NCBI RefSeq assembly: GCF_007556815.1 | Contig: NZ_CP041745.1 | Coordinates: 2,705,001-2,769,000 of the forward strand | Length of the DNA stretch: 64,000 nucleotides | Direction: 5' to 3' | Source: Paraburkholderia megapolitana | Lineage (GTDB): Bacteria; Pseudomonadota; Gammaproteobacteria; Burkholderiales; Burkholderiaceae | In this document: positions 18,157-30,589 of the stretch, piece after piece | Numbering within the stretch: position 1 is the stretch's first letter | How the letters are laid out: the number at the start of each line of letters is the position of its first letter | Notes under the pieces: generated by a model | What the model was told of the DNA's origin: nothing | Seen by the model: the letters and a program-made list of their open reading frames with translations, nothing else | Databases searched by the model: none | Position numbers and translations under genes: made by a program

Positions 18157-18722
18157 TGGTGTTCTGGATGGAGCGGCAGGAGTTTTCGCAAGTGTAGTAA
18201 AACCGCGAAAAATTAGCAATATTAAGTACTTATCCGTTCTCGTTAAACCTAGGTGTAAGGTTTGATTGAGAAAAGCAAACAAGTTCCTTGTTCAATCGAA
18301 AAAAACGATCGCCCGGACCGGTCCGGTCTGGGCACCGATGCCGGCGTCCGGCTTAACGACCGTTCCGGCAAACACTTGATCGGGGGAAACACGGTCAGGC
18401 ATCGGATCAGTTCCTCAATCCCCTTGTCCAGCATGCCTTTGCGGCCTGACACAGCGCCATCGCGTGTTAAATGACTGCTGTAAAACAGCACAACGCGCGT
18501 TCGACTACGCGTGCAAGTTAACGTTCCATGACAGTCGTCGGTTTACGTCGAGCGGGGATTTTATGCCGTTTGTCGAATATTCGCCGGCAACGCACCATAA
18601 AGTAGCCATCAAGACCTGTCAGTATTCGCACTACCCCAGTGCAGACGCGGCTTCCAGCCGCATCATCAATCTCCAATGCAAGCCGCATAACGCATTGTTT
18701 TATCGGCAAATTCTCGATATTG

Positions 18723-18735
18723 TGCGACGCACAAA
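18723..18735 (+). repeat. Repeat copy 1 flanking the phaP promoter
   Basis: The 13-mer TGCGACGCACAAA lies just upstream of the -35 element and matches a second copy at 18782-18794 at 12 of 13 positions. It is a candidate operator half for a repressor such as PhaR. Confidence 0.5.
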
Positions 18736-18741
18736 AAGTAC

Positions 18742-18769
18742 TTGACTTCCATTGCGGCCGTCCTAAAAT
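18742..18769 (+). promoter_or_regulatory. phaP promoter
   Basis: TTGACT (18742-18747) and TAAAAT (18764-18769) with a 16-base spacer form a good sigma-70 promoter, giving an untranslated leader of about 125 bases before phaP. Confidence 0.65.
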
Positions 18770-18781
18770 GGGAACCATTGT

Positions 18782-18794
18782 TGCGATGCACAAA
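18782..18794 (+). repeat. Repeat copy 2 flanking the phaP promoter
   Basis: TGCGATGCACAAA lies 12 bases after the -10, where the transcript starts. With copy 1 it brackets the promoter. A looser inverted relative (TTGCGGCACACATTT on the minus strand) lies further downstream, near 18821-18835. Confidence 0.5.
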
Positions 18795-18902
18795 CCCTGC
18801 GCCAGGCGGTGCATGACCCAAATGTGTGCCGCAATTATCCAGTTCTTGTCGTTAAACCCCACACGGTCTGCGCCCGACGGCCGTAATCCAGGAGCATCAA
18901 AC

Positions 18903-19475
18903 ATGAGTCTGCTGACCCCCGAGCAATTCGCCGCTGCCCAGAAAGCCAACCTCGAAGCGCTGTTCGGCCTGACGTCGAAAGCATTCGAAGGCGTTGAAAA
19001 GCTGGTCGAACTGAACCTGCAAGTCGTGAAGTCGACGCTGGCAGAAAGCCAGGAAAACGCGCAGCGCGCGCTGTCGGTGAAGGACGCTCAGGAACTGCTC
19101 GCGCTGCAAGCCAGCCTGGCACAGCCGGTCGCTGAGAAGGTTCTGTCGTATGGCCGTCATCTGTATGAGATCGCATCGGCTACGCAAGCTGAATTCGCCC
19201 GCGTTGCTGAAGCGCAATACGAAGAGCAAAACCGCAAGGTGCAAGCACTCGTCGACAACGTCGCGAAGAACGCACCGGCCGGTTCGGAAACCGCTGTCGC
19301 CGTGATCAAGTCAGCTATCACCGCCGCTAACACGACGTACGAAACGGTTCACAAGGCAACGAAGCAAGCCGTCGAACTCGCTGAAAGCAACTTCAACGCA
19401 GCAGCCGCTGCCGCACAGAAGGCCACCTCGCAAGCTGCTGCTCAAGCTTCGCGTTCGGCAAAGAAGACTGCCTAA
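18903..19475 (+). CDS. phaP: Phasin (polyhydroxyalkanoate granule-associated protein)
   Basis: Phasins coat PHA storage granules. The 190-residue product starts [16 protein letters not shown], the standard Burkholderiaceae phasin start, and is almost wholly helical, with heptad-like alanine and valine patterns and an alanine- and lysine-rich tail. ATG 18903 has GGAG 12 bases upstream. A strong promoter flanked by a direct repeat lies about 130 bases upstream. Codon use is markedly biased to preferred codons, which fits a very abundant protein. Confidence 0.94.
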   Translation: MSLLTPEQFAAAQKANLEALFGLTSKAFEGVEKLVELNLQVVKSTLAESQENAQRALSVKDAQELLALQASLAQPVAEKVLSYGRHLYEIASATQAEFARVAEAQYEEQNRKVQALVDNVAKNAPAGSETAVAVIKSAITAANTTYETVHKATKQAVELAESNFNAAAAAAQKATSQAAAQASRSAKKTA

Positions 19476-19525
19476 GTTTTATGGCTGCGCGTTAAACCGC
19501 GCAGTGCAAGTCCTCTCGCAGCAGT

Positions 19526-19566
19526 AAAAAACCGGCGCACCCTTTGCGGGGTGCGCCGGTTTTTTT
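19526..19566. terminator. Bidirectional terminator between phaP and lpdA
   Basis: Perfect 17-base arms (19526-19542 and 19549-19565) with a 6-base loop and A/T-runs at both ends form an intrinsic terminator for both converging genes. Confidence 0.92.
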
Positions 19567-19647
19567 ACGTCGTTTTTTATGCCGCTTTTAGCGCCCTTAC
19601 CTGTCGAGGTTCGGGCTTACGGCACTAACGCGTTGCACGCCGTCGCG

Positions 19648-21438
19648 TTACTTCTTCTTTTGCGGCGGCAGATCGGTACAGACACCTTCATACAGTTCAG
19701 CGGCCATGCCAACCGATTCACCGAGCGTCGGATGCGGGTGGATGGTCTTGCCGATATCCGTGGCATCCGCGCCCATCTCGACTGCAAGGCAAACTTCGCT
19801 GATCAGGTCGCCGGCATTCAAACCGACAATGCCACCGCCGATCACACGATGCGTCTCTTCATCGAAGATCAGCTTCGTGAAACCTTCATCGCGGCCATTC
19901 GCGATTGCGCGACCCGATGCGGCCCACGGGAACACTGCCTTGCCGTACTTGATTCCTTCGGCCTTGCACTGCTCTTCGGTCTTGCCGGCCCACGCCACTT
20001 CCGGATCGGTGTAGGCCACCGACGGAATCTGCAGTGCGTCGAAGTAGGCTTTCTCGCCGTGCGCCGCTTCGGCCGCGACGTGTCCTTCGTGCACTGCCTT
20101 GTGCGCAAGCATCGGCTGTCCGACGATATCGCCGATCGCAAAGATGTGCGGAACGTTCGTGCGCATCTGCTTGTCGACGTCGATGAAACCGCGGTCGGTT
20201 ACTGCAACACCGGCCTTGTCGGCACCGATCTTCTTGCCGTTCGGGCTGCGCCCCACGGCGACCAGCACGAGGTCGTAGCGCTGCGGTTCGGCCGGAGCCT
20301 TCTCGCCTTCGAACGATACGTAGATGCCGTCCGCTTTCGCTTCAGCGGCCGTGGTTTTCGTCTTCAGCATCACGTTGGCAAAACGCTTGCTGTTGTACTT
20401 TTCCCAGACCTTCACGAGATCGCGATCCGCGCCGGCCATCAAACCGTCGAGCATTTCGACGACGTCGATCTGCGAGCCGAGCGTGGCATACACCGTAGCC
20501 ATTTCCAGGCCGATGATGCCGCCGCCGATCACCAGCATGCGCTGCGGAATCTGCCGCAGTTCGAGTGCGCCGGTCGAATCGACGACGCGCGGATCTTCCG
20601 GAATGAACGGCAGCTTTACCGCCTGCGAACCGGCCGCGATGATCGCCTGCTTGAACTTGACGACCTTCTTGCCGCCTTCGGCGACGACTTCGATATGGTG
20701 CGGATCGACGAACGTGCCGACGCCCGTCACCACTTCGACCTTGCGCGCTTTCGCCATGCCGGCGAGACCGCCGGTCAGCTTCTTGACGACGCCCGACTTG
20801 AAGTCGCGCAGCTTGTCGAGATCGATCTGCGGCTTGCCGAACGTGATGCCGTGCGAGCCGAGTGCCGCCGCTTCGTCGATGACGAGTGCGGTGTGCAGCA
20901 GTGCCTTCGATGGAATACAGCCCACGTTCAGGCACACGCCGCCGAGTGTCGAATAACGTTCGACGAGTACGGTCTTCATGCCGAGATCGGCCGAGCGGAA
21001 TGCTGCCGAGTAACCGCCAGGGCCCGCGCCGAGTACGAGCATGTCGCATTCGACGTCGGCGGTGCCTGAAAAGCTGCCTGCTTGCGGTGCGGGCGCGGCT
21101 GCTTTCGGTGCGGCGGGTTGTGCTGCGCTCGCCGCAGCCGGCTTCGCCGCGGCCGCTTGCGGCGCCTTCGCCGGCGCTGCAACTGGTGCCGCCGATGCCG
21201 CCGACGTTTCCACCATCGCGATCACCGTACCTTGCGACACCTTGTCGCCCGGCTTGATGCGCACTTCCTTCACGGTGCCAGCGGTATCGCTCGGCACTTC
21301 CATCGACGCCTTGTCCGATTCGAGCGTCAGCAGCGACTGCTCTTTCTCGATGACGTCGCCGGGCTTGACGTTGACCTCGATGACATCGACATCCTTGAAG
21401 TCACCGATATCCGGTACTTTCACTTCGACGAGACTCAT
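19648..21438 (-). CDS. lpdA: Dihydrolipoyl dehydrogenase (E3) of pyruvate dehydrogenase, with N-terminal lipoyl domain
   Basis: E3 re-oxidises dihydrolipoamide in the pyruvate dehydrogenase complex, passing electrons through FAD to NAD+. The 596-residue protein is longer than a plain E3 (about 475) because residues 1-78 form a lipoyl domain with the lipoylated lysine K43 in LESDKASM. An alanine/proline linker (80-122) follows, then the FAD domain (GAGPGG, 137-142), the redox disulfide C169/C174 in GGVCLNVGCIPSK and the dimerisation domain with the active-site HPHPT motif. This fusion is typical of betaproteobacterial pdh operons. It is the last gene after aceE and aceF. Confidence 0.96.
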   Translation of the reverse strand: MSLVEVKVPDIGDFKDVDVIEVNVKPGDVIEKEQSLLTLESDKASMEVPSDTAGTVKEVRIKPGDKVSQGTVIAMVETSAASAAPVAAPAKAPQAAAAKPAAASAAQPAAPKAAAPAPQAGSFSGTADVECDMLVLGAGPGGYSAAFRSADLGMKTVLVERYSTLGGVCLNVGCIPSKALLHTALVIDEAAALGSHGITFGKPQIDLDKLRDFKSGVVKKLTGGLAGMAKARKVEVVTGVGTFVDPHHIEVVAEGGKKVVKFKQAIIAAGSQAVKLPFIPEDPRVVDSTGALELRQIPQRMLVIGGGIIGLEMATVYATLGSQIDVVEMLDGLMAGADRDLVKVWEKYNSKRFANVMLKTKTTAAEAKADGIYVSFEGEKAPAEPQRYDLVLVAVGRSPNGKKIGADKAGVAVTDRGFIDVDKQMRTNVPHIFAIGDIVGQPMLAHKAVHEGHVAAEAAHGEKAYFDALQIPSVAYTDPEVAWAGKTEEQCKAEGIKYGKAVFPWAASGRAIANGRDEGFTKLIFDEETHRVIGGGIVGLNAGDLISEVCLAVEMGADATDIGKTIHPHPTLGESVGMAAELYEGVCTDLPPQKKK

Positions 21439-21565
21439 AGTGTCCCCTTCTCCTGTTGATCGCGATCGATCGGGCCGGTGGGTCTAGCGCCTGCGCACGC
21501 TGCGCGAAGCGCGACCGGAGCACACCGCTAGCGGCGCTCCGGTCGTACTGGCCTTCAATCGACAA

Positions 21566-23209
21566 TCAAAGAATCACACGCCGGAAATCGGCAAGAATAG
21601 ACGCCAGATACGCATTGAACCGCGCAGCTTCCGCACCGTCGATCACGCGATGATCGTACGACAGCGACAACGGCAGCGTGAGGCGCGGCACGAACTGCTT
21701 GCCGTCCCACACCGGCTTCATCGCGCCACGCGACAGACCGAGAATCGCGACTTCAGGCGCGTTGATGATCGGCGTGAAAGTCGTCCCGCCGATCCCGCCC
21801 AGCGATGAAATCGAGAAGCAGCCGCCTTGCATCTGGTCCGGCTTCAACTTGCCTTCGCGCGCGGCCTTCGACAGATCGGCCATTTCCTTCGCGACGTCGA
21901 CGAGCCCCTTCTTGTCCGCATCGCGGATCACCGGGACCATCAGGCCGTTCGGCGTATCGGCGGCAAAACCGATGTTGTAGTACTGCTTGAAGACGAGGTT
22001 GTCGCCGTCGAGGCTCGCATTGAAGGTCGGGAATTTCTTCAGCGCCGATACGCACGCCTTGATCACGAACGCCAGCATCGTGAACTTCACGCCGGCTTTT
22101 TCGTGTTCCTTGTTCAGTTGCACGCGCAGCGCTTCGAGCTCGGTGATATCCGCTTCGTCGTTGTTCGTGACGTGCGGAATCATCACCCAGTTGCGATGCA
22201 GGTTCGCACCCGAGATCTTCTTGATACGCGACAACGGCTTCGGATCGATCGGACCGAACTTCGTGAAGTCGACCTTCGGCCACGGCAGCAGGTTCAACTC
22301 GCCTCCGCCCGCTGCGGCCGGTGCGCCCGCAGCCGGTGCCGCGCGCTGACCGGTCATCACGCCCTTCACGAAGGCGGTGATGTCGTCCTGCGTGATGCGG
22401 CCTTTCGGGCCCGTGCCCTGCACACGCGATACATCGACGCCGAGTTCGCGGGCGAACTTGCGTACCGAAGGCGATGCGTGACTTGCGCGCGCGCCGCCTT
22501 CGCTGGCGGGAATCGACGGTGCCTGAGCGAGCGCCGACGGTGCCGACGGTGCGGCCGCAGCCGGTGCCGCGGCTGCAGGTGCCGGAGCTGCTGCGGGCGC
22601 CGCCGGTGCTGCCGCCGCGCCCTCGCCTTCGAGCAACACGATCACGGAGCCTTCCGACACCGAGTCGCCCACCTTTACCTTGATTTCCTTAACGATGCCA
22701 GCGGCCGGACTCGGCACGTCCATGGTCGCCTTGTCGGATTCCAGTGTGACGAGCGATTGTTCCTTCTCGACGCGATCGCCGACTTTCACGGCCACTTCGA
22801 TCACCGGCACATCCTTGTAATCGCCGATATCGGGCACCTTCACTTCCTGAACGCCGCCACCGCTTGCGGCCGGTGCTGCCGGCGCTGCGGCAGGAGCAGC
22901 AGCGCCGGCAGCAGGCGCCGGAGCAGCCGCCGCGCCATTCACCTGCGCAGGCTTCGCGGCTGCAGCTTCCGCCCCATCGAGCACGACGATCAACGTGCCT
23001 TCCGACACGGTATCGCCGAGCTTGACCTTCACTTCCTTCACCGTACCCGACGCCGGGCTCGGTACATCCATCGTCGCCTTGTCGGATTCCAGCGTGACGA
23101 GCGACTGCTCTTTCTCGACGGCATCACCCGCCTTCACCAGCACCTCGATCACAGGAATGTCCTTGTAATCGCCGATGTCCGGCACCTTCACTTCGATCGC
23201 TTGACTCAT
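21566..23209 (-). CDS. aceF: Dihydrolipoyllysine acetyltransferase (E2) of pyruvate dehydrogenase
   Basis: E2 forms the core of the complex and transfers acetyl groups to CoA. The 547-residue protein has two lipoyl domains with lysines K44 and K160 in identical [10 protein letters not shown] motifs, joined by alanine/proline linkers, then a peripheral subunit-binding domain ([22 protein letters not shown]) and the catalytic domain ending with [15 protein letters not shown], which holds the active-site histidine. ATG 23209 has AGGAG upstream; the in-frame extension to 23257 is not family-like. The two lipoyl segments are so similar at the DNA level that they may recombine. Confidence 0.96.
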   Translation of the reverse strand: MSQAIEVKVPDIGDYKDIPVIEVLVKAGDAVEKEQSLVTLESDKATMDVPSPASGTVKEVKVKLGDTVSEGTLIVVLDGAEAAAAKPAQVNGAAAAPAPAAGAAAPAAAPAAPAASGGGVQEVKVPDIGDYKDVPVIEVAVKVGDRVEKEQSLVTLESDKATMDVPSPAAGIVKEIKVKVGDSVSEGSVIVLLEGEGAAAAPAAPAAAPAPAAAAPAAAAPSAPSALAQAPSIPASEGGARASHASPSVRKFARELGVDVSRVQGTGPKGRITQDDITAFVKGVMTGQRAAPAAGAPAAAGGGELNLLPWPKVDFTKFGPIDPKPLSRIKKISGANLHRNWVMIPHVTNNDEADITELEALRVQLNKEHEKAGVKFTMLAFVIKACVSALKKFPTFNASLDGDNLVFKQYYNIGFAADTPNGLMVPVIRDADKKGLVDVAKEMADLSKAAREGKLKPDQMQGGCFSISSLGGIGGTTFTPIINAPEVAILGLSRGAMKPVWDGKQFVPRLTLPLSLSYDHRVIDGAEAARFNAYLASILADFRRVIL

Positions 23210-23283
23210 TGTGGGTGTCTCCTGGGCCGCGCGCGCCTCTCCCATGCGGGGAGGCACGCGCGATGCACGCGGGGGGTGATGCC

Positions 23284-25977
<2,694 letters not shown>

Positions 25978-26057
25978 GCTTGTCTCCTGAATTAAAGGAA
26001 TGCTCTTCGGACAGACGACGCGGACACGCCTCACCCGCGGCAGCTAGCTTTGCGCCG

Positions 26058-26087
26058 ATTGTAATGAGTCGCCCGATGTCCGCGCAA
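26058..26087 (-). promoter_or_regulatory. Probable aceE promoter
   Basis: On the minus strand TTGCGC (26082-26087) and TACAAT (26058-26063) have an 18-base spacer, leaving a leader of about 75 bases. Confidence 0.4.
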
Positions 26088-26108
26088 CAAAATTTTCAAA
26101 TTACGAGA

Positions 26109-26125
26109 CGCATTCTCACAATGCG
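26109..26125. promoter_or_regulatory. Inverted repeat between aceE and the sensor kinase gene
   Basis: cgcatt (26109-26114) and aatgcg (26120-26125) are separated by 5 bases, in the shared region of aceE and the divergent kinase. It is a candidate operator; the regulator is not known. Confidence 0.4.
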
Positions 26126-26255
26126 GAAAATTGTTGCGGCGCACCTTGAATTGACTGCTCCCTGATCGATACGTCGGGTAGTCTGCTCCGATCAAGAGGA
26201 CTTTCAGCGTTTTTTTGCAGCATTTGCGCCCGACCCGCTGAGCTACAATGCCGCA

Positions 26256-28769
26256 ATGTTGACCGAACGGCTTTTCGCACGCTCGGCGCGGCCGTCCGGT
26301 TCGCCGGCGGACTCGTCGCCGTCCCGCTGGCACCACGGACCGTGGTGGTCGAACTCCTATTTGCTGACGCCGCTCCTGTCGATCCTGGTGTTTCTGATCG
26401 TCATGAGTCTGATTCTGTGGAGCCTGAACCGGCGCGAACAGCAGCAACAGGAGGACACGCTCTATCGCAATGTGGCGTGGGCCCAGCAGCAGATCCGCCT
26501 GTCGATGACCGGCGCACAGGAACAGATCCAGGCGCTGTCGCGCGACCTGGTCGCCGGCCACGCCGATCCGCATTCGTTCCAGGTATCCACCACCGACATC
26601 ATGCAGGGGCATCCCGAGATCCTCTACATGAACTGGTACACGAGCCAGCAGCAGCCGCGCTGGCCGAACACCGCGCTGCCGCTCTTCGGCCAGCGGCTCG
26701 CCCGCCCCAACGACACGCAGATGGACGAGGCCGTCAAGGCCGCGTTCGCCGATGCGCGCAACTCGCGCCGCCAGGTTTATTCGCCGCTCATGTATGACGA
26801 CGTCGGCAACGGCTATCTGACGCTGCAGACGCCGGTCTATCGCGACCGCGAATTCCTCGGCACGATCGCCGCGGTGTTTTCGATTGAAGGCATCCTGAAG
26901 CACGACATCCCGCCCGAGCTGTCCGCGAAGTACAAGATCTCGATCATCGACGTCAACAACCGCGAGCTCGCCACGACCTCGTCGCGCCCACGTCTGCCGC
27001 GCGACGTCTACTACGACCTGCCGCTCGATCCGCCTGGCCAGGGCGTATCGGTACGCGTGTATTCGTTCCCGCAGATGACCAACTTCACGAACAACACGCT
27101 CGTGTGGCTGGTCGCGGGGCTGTCGTGCTTCGTGCTGTGGAGCCTGTGGAGCTTGTGGAAACACACGCGCCAGCGCTTCGAGGCGCAGCAGGCGCTGTAT
27201 GCGGAAGCGTTCTTTCGCCGTGCGATGGAAAATTCGGTGTTGATCGGCATGCGCGTGCTCGACATGCACGGCCGTATCACGCACGTGAACCCCGCGTTCT
27301 GCCGGATGACCGGCTGGGACGAAACCGATCTGGTCGGCAAGAACGCACCGTTCCCCTACTGGCCGCGCGACGCGTACCCGGAAATGCAGCGCCAGCTCGA
27401 CATGACGCTACGCGGCAAGGCACCTTCGTCGGGCTTCGAGTTGCGGGTGCGGCGCAAGGACGGGTCGTTCTTCCACGCGCGCCTGTATGTGTCGCCGCTG
27501 ATCGACAGCTCGGGCCGGCAGACCGGCTGGATGTCGTCGATGACCGACATCACCGAGCCAAAACGCGCCCGCGAAGAACTCGCCGCCGCTCACGAACGCT
27601 TCACCACCGTGCTCGAAAGTCTCGATGCCGCCGTGTCCGTGCTGGCCGCCGACGAAGCCGAGCTGCTGTTCGCCAACCGCTACTACCGGCACCTGTTCGG
27701 CATCCGTCCGGACGGCCATCTGGAGCTGTCGGGCGGCGGCTTCGACAGCGGCGAAGCGTCGTCGGATTCGATCGATATGGTCGATGCCTACGCCGGTCTG
27801 CCCGCCGCCGCGTTGACCGAAAGCACCGCGGACGCGCAGGAAATCTACGTACAGAGCGCCCAGAAATGGTTCGAAGTGCGGCGCCAGTACATCCAGTGGG
27901 TGGACGGCCATCTCGCGCAGATGCAGATCGCCACCGACATCACGACCCGCAAGCAGGCGCAGGAACTCGCGCGCCAGCAGGACGAAAAACTGCAGTTCAC
28001 GAGCCGCCTGATGACGATGGGCGAAATGGCGTCGTCGCTTGCGCACGAGCTGAACCAGCCGCTCGCCGCCATCAATAACTATTGCTCAGGAACCGTCGCA
28101 CTGGTTAAATCTGGTCGGACAACTCCCGACAACCTGCTGCCCGTGCTCGAAAAAACCGCCCAGCAGGCCGTGCGGGCCGGCATGATCATCAAACGGATCC
28201 GCGAATTCGTGAAACGCAGCGAACCGAAACGCCAGGCCACCCGTGTCGCGGACATCGTCGCGGACGCAGTCGGCCTTGCCGAAATCGAAGCCCGCAAGCG
28301 TCGTATTCGTATTGTCAGCGACCTGCGTTCGCGCTTGCCGGTCATCTATGTCGACCCGGTGCTAATCGAGCAGGTGCTGGTCAACCTGCTGAAAAACGCC
28401 GCCGAAGCCATGCACGACGCACGGCCCAATGCCGTGGACCCGGTCATCCGCATCGTCGTGCGGCTCGAAAGCGGTTTTGTCTGCATCAGCGTCGTCGATC
28501 AGGGTCCGGGCGTCGACGAAGCGATGGCTGAGCGTCTGTTCGAACCGTTCTACAGCACGAAGTCGGACGGCATGGGCATGGGGCTCAATATTTGCCGTTC
28601 GATCATTGAATCGCATCGCGGCCGTCTGTGGGTGGTGAACAACGTCGAGTCTGACGGCCACATCACGGGCGCGACCTTTCACTGCAGTCTGCCCATTGGG
28701 GAGCCGGACGGCCCGAGCAGTCGCGGGTACGAGGCGCCGACACCACAAACCGTTACGGGAGAGCCATGA
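26256..28769 (+). CDS. PAS-domain sensor histidine kinase (FixL-like)
   Basis: This 837-residue kinase has two membrane helices (about 36-57 and 281-301) around a periplasmic sensor region of about 220 residues, then two PAS domains (about 315-435 and 445-565), and a HisKA/HATPase core with the phosphorylated H597 in SLAHELNQPLAAI and the G-box GMGMGLNICRSI. It overlaps its response regulator by four bases. It is divergent from aceE, so sensing a signal linked to pyruvate or central carbon flux is plausible but not proven. The ligand cannot be read. Nothing indicates a haem-binding PAS domain as in true FixL. Confidence 0.9.
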   Translation: MLTERLFARSARPSGSPADSSPSRWHHGPWWSNSYLLTPLLSILVFLIVMSLILWSLNRREQQQQEDTLYRNVAWAQQQIRLSMTGAQEQIQALSRDLVAGHADPHSFQVSTTDIMQGHPEILYMNWYTSQQQPRWPNTALPLFGQRLARPNDTQMDEAVKAAFADARNSRRQVYSPLMYDDVGNGYLTLQTPVYRDREFLGTIAAVFSIEGILKHDIPPELSAKYKISIIDVNNRELATTSSRPRLPRDVYYDLPLDPPGQGVSVRVYSFPQMTNFTNNTLVWLVAGLSCFVLWSLWSLWKHTRQRFEAQQALYAEAFFRRAMENSVLIGMRVLDMHGRITHVNPAFCRMTGWDETDLVGKNAPFPYWPRDAYPEMQRQLDMTLRGKAPSSGFELRVRRKDGSFFHARLYVSPLIDSSGRQTGWMSSMTDITEPKRAREELAAAHERFTTVLESLDAAVSVLAADEAELLFANRYYRHLFGIRPDGHLELSGGGFDSGEASSDSIDMVDAYAGLPAAALTESTADAQEIYVQSAQKWFEVRRQYIQWVDGHLAQMQIATDITTRKQAQELARQQDEKLQFTSRLMTMGEMASSLAHELNQPLAAINNYCSGTVALVKSGRTTPDNLLPVLEKTAQQAVRAGMIIKRIREFVKRSEPKRQATRVADIVADAVGLAEIEARKRRIRIVSDLRSRLPVIYVDPVLIEQVLVNLLKNAAEAMHDARPNAVDPVIRIVVRLESGFVCISVVDQGPGVDEAMAERLFEPFYSTKSDGMGMGLNICRSIIESHRGRLWVVNNVESDGHITGATFHCSLPIGEPDGPSSRGYEAPTPQTVTGEP

Positions 28770-29410
28770 ATACCCCAGTCACCACACAGGAAACCGTCTT
28801 TGTTGTCGACGACGACGAGGCCGTGCGAGATTCGCTGCGCTGGCTGCTGGAGGCGAACGGTTACCGCGTGCAATGCTTCTCCAGCGCGGAACAGTTCCTC
28901 GATGCATGGCAACCCGCACAGCATCCAGGGCAGATCGCGTGTCTGATCCTCGACGTGCGGATGTCCGGCATGAGCGGCCTCGAGTTGCAGGAACGGCTGA
29001 TCGCCGACAACGCGTCGCTGCCGATCATCTTCGTGACCGGCCACGGCGATGTGCCGATGGCCGTCTCGACGATGAAAAAAGGCGCGATGGACTTCATCGA
29101 AAAACCGTTCGACGAAGCCGAACTGCGTAAGCTCGTCGAGCGCATGCTCGACAAGGCGCGTAGCGAAAGCACCAGCGTCCAGCAGCAGCGCGCAGCCGCC
29201 GAGCGACTCGGCAAGCTGACGGCGCGCGAGCACCAGGTGCTCGAACGGATCATCGCGGGACGGCTGAACAAGCAGATCGCCGACGACCTCGGCATCAGCA
29301 TCAAGACCGTCGAAGCGCATCGCGCGAACATCATGGAAAAGCTCAACGTCAACACGGTCGCCGATCTGCTGCGACTCGCGCTGTCGAACAAGCCGCAGCC
29401 GGCGCAGTAA
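28766..29410 (+). CDS. FixJ/TodT-type response regulator
   Basis: This 214-residue protein has a receiver domain (about 10-125) with phospho-acceptor D63 in LILDVRMSGMSG and a C-terminal LuxR-type helix-turn-helix (about 145-205, LTAREHQVLERI and SIKTVEAHRANIMEKL). Phosphorylation by the kinase encoded just upstream (ATGA overlap) should activate DNA binding. Targets are unknown; the divergent aceE operon is the nearest candidate. A strong terminator follows. Confidence 0.93.
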   Translation: MNTPVTTQETVFVVDDDEAVRDSLRWLLEANGYRVQCFSSAEQFLDAWQPAQHPGQIACLILDVRMSGMSGLELQERLIADNASLPIIFVTGHGDVPMAVSTMKKGAMDFIEKPFDEAELRKLVERMLDKARSESTSVQQQRAAAERLGKLTAREHQVLERIIAGRLNKQIADDLGISIKTVEAHRANIMEKLNVNTVADLLRLALSNKPQPAQ

Positions 29411-29439
29411 CGCTGCTGCGTTGCACGGCTGACCGGCAC

Positions 29440-29472
29440 AGGCCGGACCGATGAGGTCCGGCCTTGTTTTTT
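29440..29472 (+). terminator. Intrinsic terminator after the response regulator gene
   Basis: A perfect 10-base stem (aggccggacc at 29440-29449, ggtccggcct at 29455-29464) with a GATGA loop is followed by a T-rich tail. Confidence 0.92.
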
Positions 29473-29562
29473 GTGCGCATCGGTCGCGCGGATCCTGTCG
29501 ATCCCGCTATCGACACACGCGCATACGCAGCGCCACCGCCCATTCCCGTCGACACACATCGG

Positions 29563-29568
29563 TATAAT
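29563..29568 (+). promoter_or_regulatory. -10 element of the folD promoter
   Basis: A perfect TATAAT lies 133 bases before folD. The -35 region is weak. Confidence 0.45.
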
Positions 29569-29700
29569 GGCGCTCTTCGCGCGGGCACCGTTTCGACGCA
29601 ATTTCTGCGCTGTGTGCTTGGCACGATCCGACCGGTTCATGCGTAAGCGCGCCATGATGTTCACCCTGCCGTGCATTCCGAAGCCCAATCTGACCCGACC

Positions 29701-30558
29701 ATGACAGCCACTTTGATCGACGGCAACGCCCTTTCCAAGACCCTGCGCGCCGATGTCGCCACGCGCGCCGCCGCCCTCACCGCCCGCGGTCACCAAGCGG
29801 GGCTCGCCGTCGTGCTGGTCGGCGACAATCCGGCCAGCGAAGTGTATGTGCGCAACAAGATCAAGGCGTGCGAGGACAACGGCCTGTTTTCCTCCTATGA
29901 CCGCTATCCCGCGACGCTCTCCGAAGCCGATCTGCTCGCGCGTATCGATGCGTTGAACCACGATCCGAAGATCCACGGCATTCTCGTGCAGTTGCCGCTG
30001 CCGCCGCATATCGACAGCCACAAGGTCATCGAGGCGATTGCGCCGGAGAAGGATGTCGACGGCTTTCACGTTGCAAACGCCGGCGCACTGATGACCGGCA
30101 AGCCGCTGTTTCGCCCATGTACGCCGTATGGCGTGATGAAGATGTTCGAAGCGCATGGCATTGCGCTGAGCGGTGCGAATGCGGTGGTGATCGGACGCTC
30201 GAACATCGTCGGCAAGCCGATGGCGATGTTGCTGCTCGAAGCGGGTGCGACGGTCACGATCTGCCATAGCAAGACCCGCGATCTCGCCGCGCACACACGC
30301 ACCGCAGACGTGGTCGTCGCAGCAGTCGGCAAGCGCAACGTCCTGACCGCCGAGATGGTGAAGCCCGGTGCGACAGTCATCGACGTGGGCATGAATCGCG
30401 ACGACGCCGGCAAGCTGTGCGGCGACGTCGATTTCGCTGGCGTGAAGGAAGTGGCCGGCTATATCACGCCGGTGCCGGGCGGCGTCGGTCCGATGACGAT
30501 CACGATGCTGCTCGTCAATACGATCGAGGCCGCCGAACGCGCCGCGGTTCAGGCATAA
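29701..30558 (+). CDS. folD: Bifunctional methylenetetrahydrofolate dehydrogenase/cyclohydrolase
   Basis: FolD interconverts 5,10-methylene-THF and 10-formyl-THF with NADP+, feeding purine and formyl-Met synthesis. The 285-residue product matches family length. Conserved parts include the substrate segment [12 protein letters not shown], the [13 protein letters not shown] motif, [14 protein letters not shown] and the nucleotide-binding [11 protein letters not shown], ending in [12 protein letters not shown] 29701 is used; an in-frame upstream ATG at 29671 adds ten residues not expected in the family. Confidence 0.96.
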   Translation: MTATLIDGNALSKTLRADVATRAAALTARGHQAGLAVVLVGDNPASEVYVRNKIKACEDNGLFSSYDRYPATLSEADLLARIDALNHDPKIHGILVQLPLPPHIDSHKVIEAIAPEKDVDGFHVANAGALMTGKPLFRPCTPYGVMKMFEAHGIALSGANAVVIGRSNIVGKPMAMLLLEAGATVTICHSKTRDLAAHTRTADVVVAAVGKRNVLTAEMVKPGATVIDVGMNRDDAGKLCGDVDFAGVKEVAGYITPVPGGVGPMTITMLLVNTIEAAERAAVQA

Positions 30559-30589
30559 GTTAGCTCACGCACGAGCGCTCCGCGACATA

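Larger units (their letters stand above)
18157..18902. other. Intergenic region between pbpG and phaP
   Basis: This 746-base stretch is AT-richer than its neighbours. It holds the phaP promoter at 18742-18769 with flanking repeats. Short reading frames on both strands have no family features and no good ribosome binding site, and I call none of them a gene. Confidence 0.6.

Noticed and set aside
18464..18745. A 93-codon frame before phaP
   Set aside because: No ribosome binding site and no family features, and it runs across the phaP promoter.
19579..21069. A 496-codon open frame antisense to lpdA
   Set aside because: No motif and no ribosome binding site, and lpdA fills the region with a clear product.
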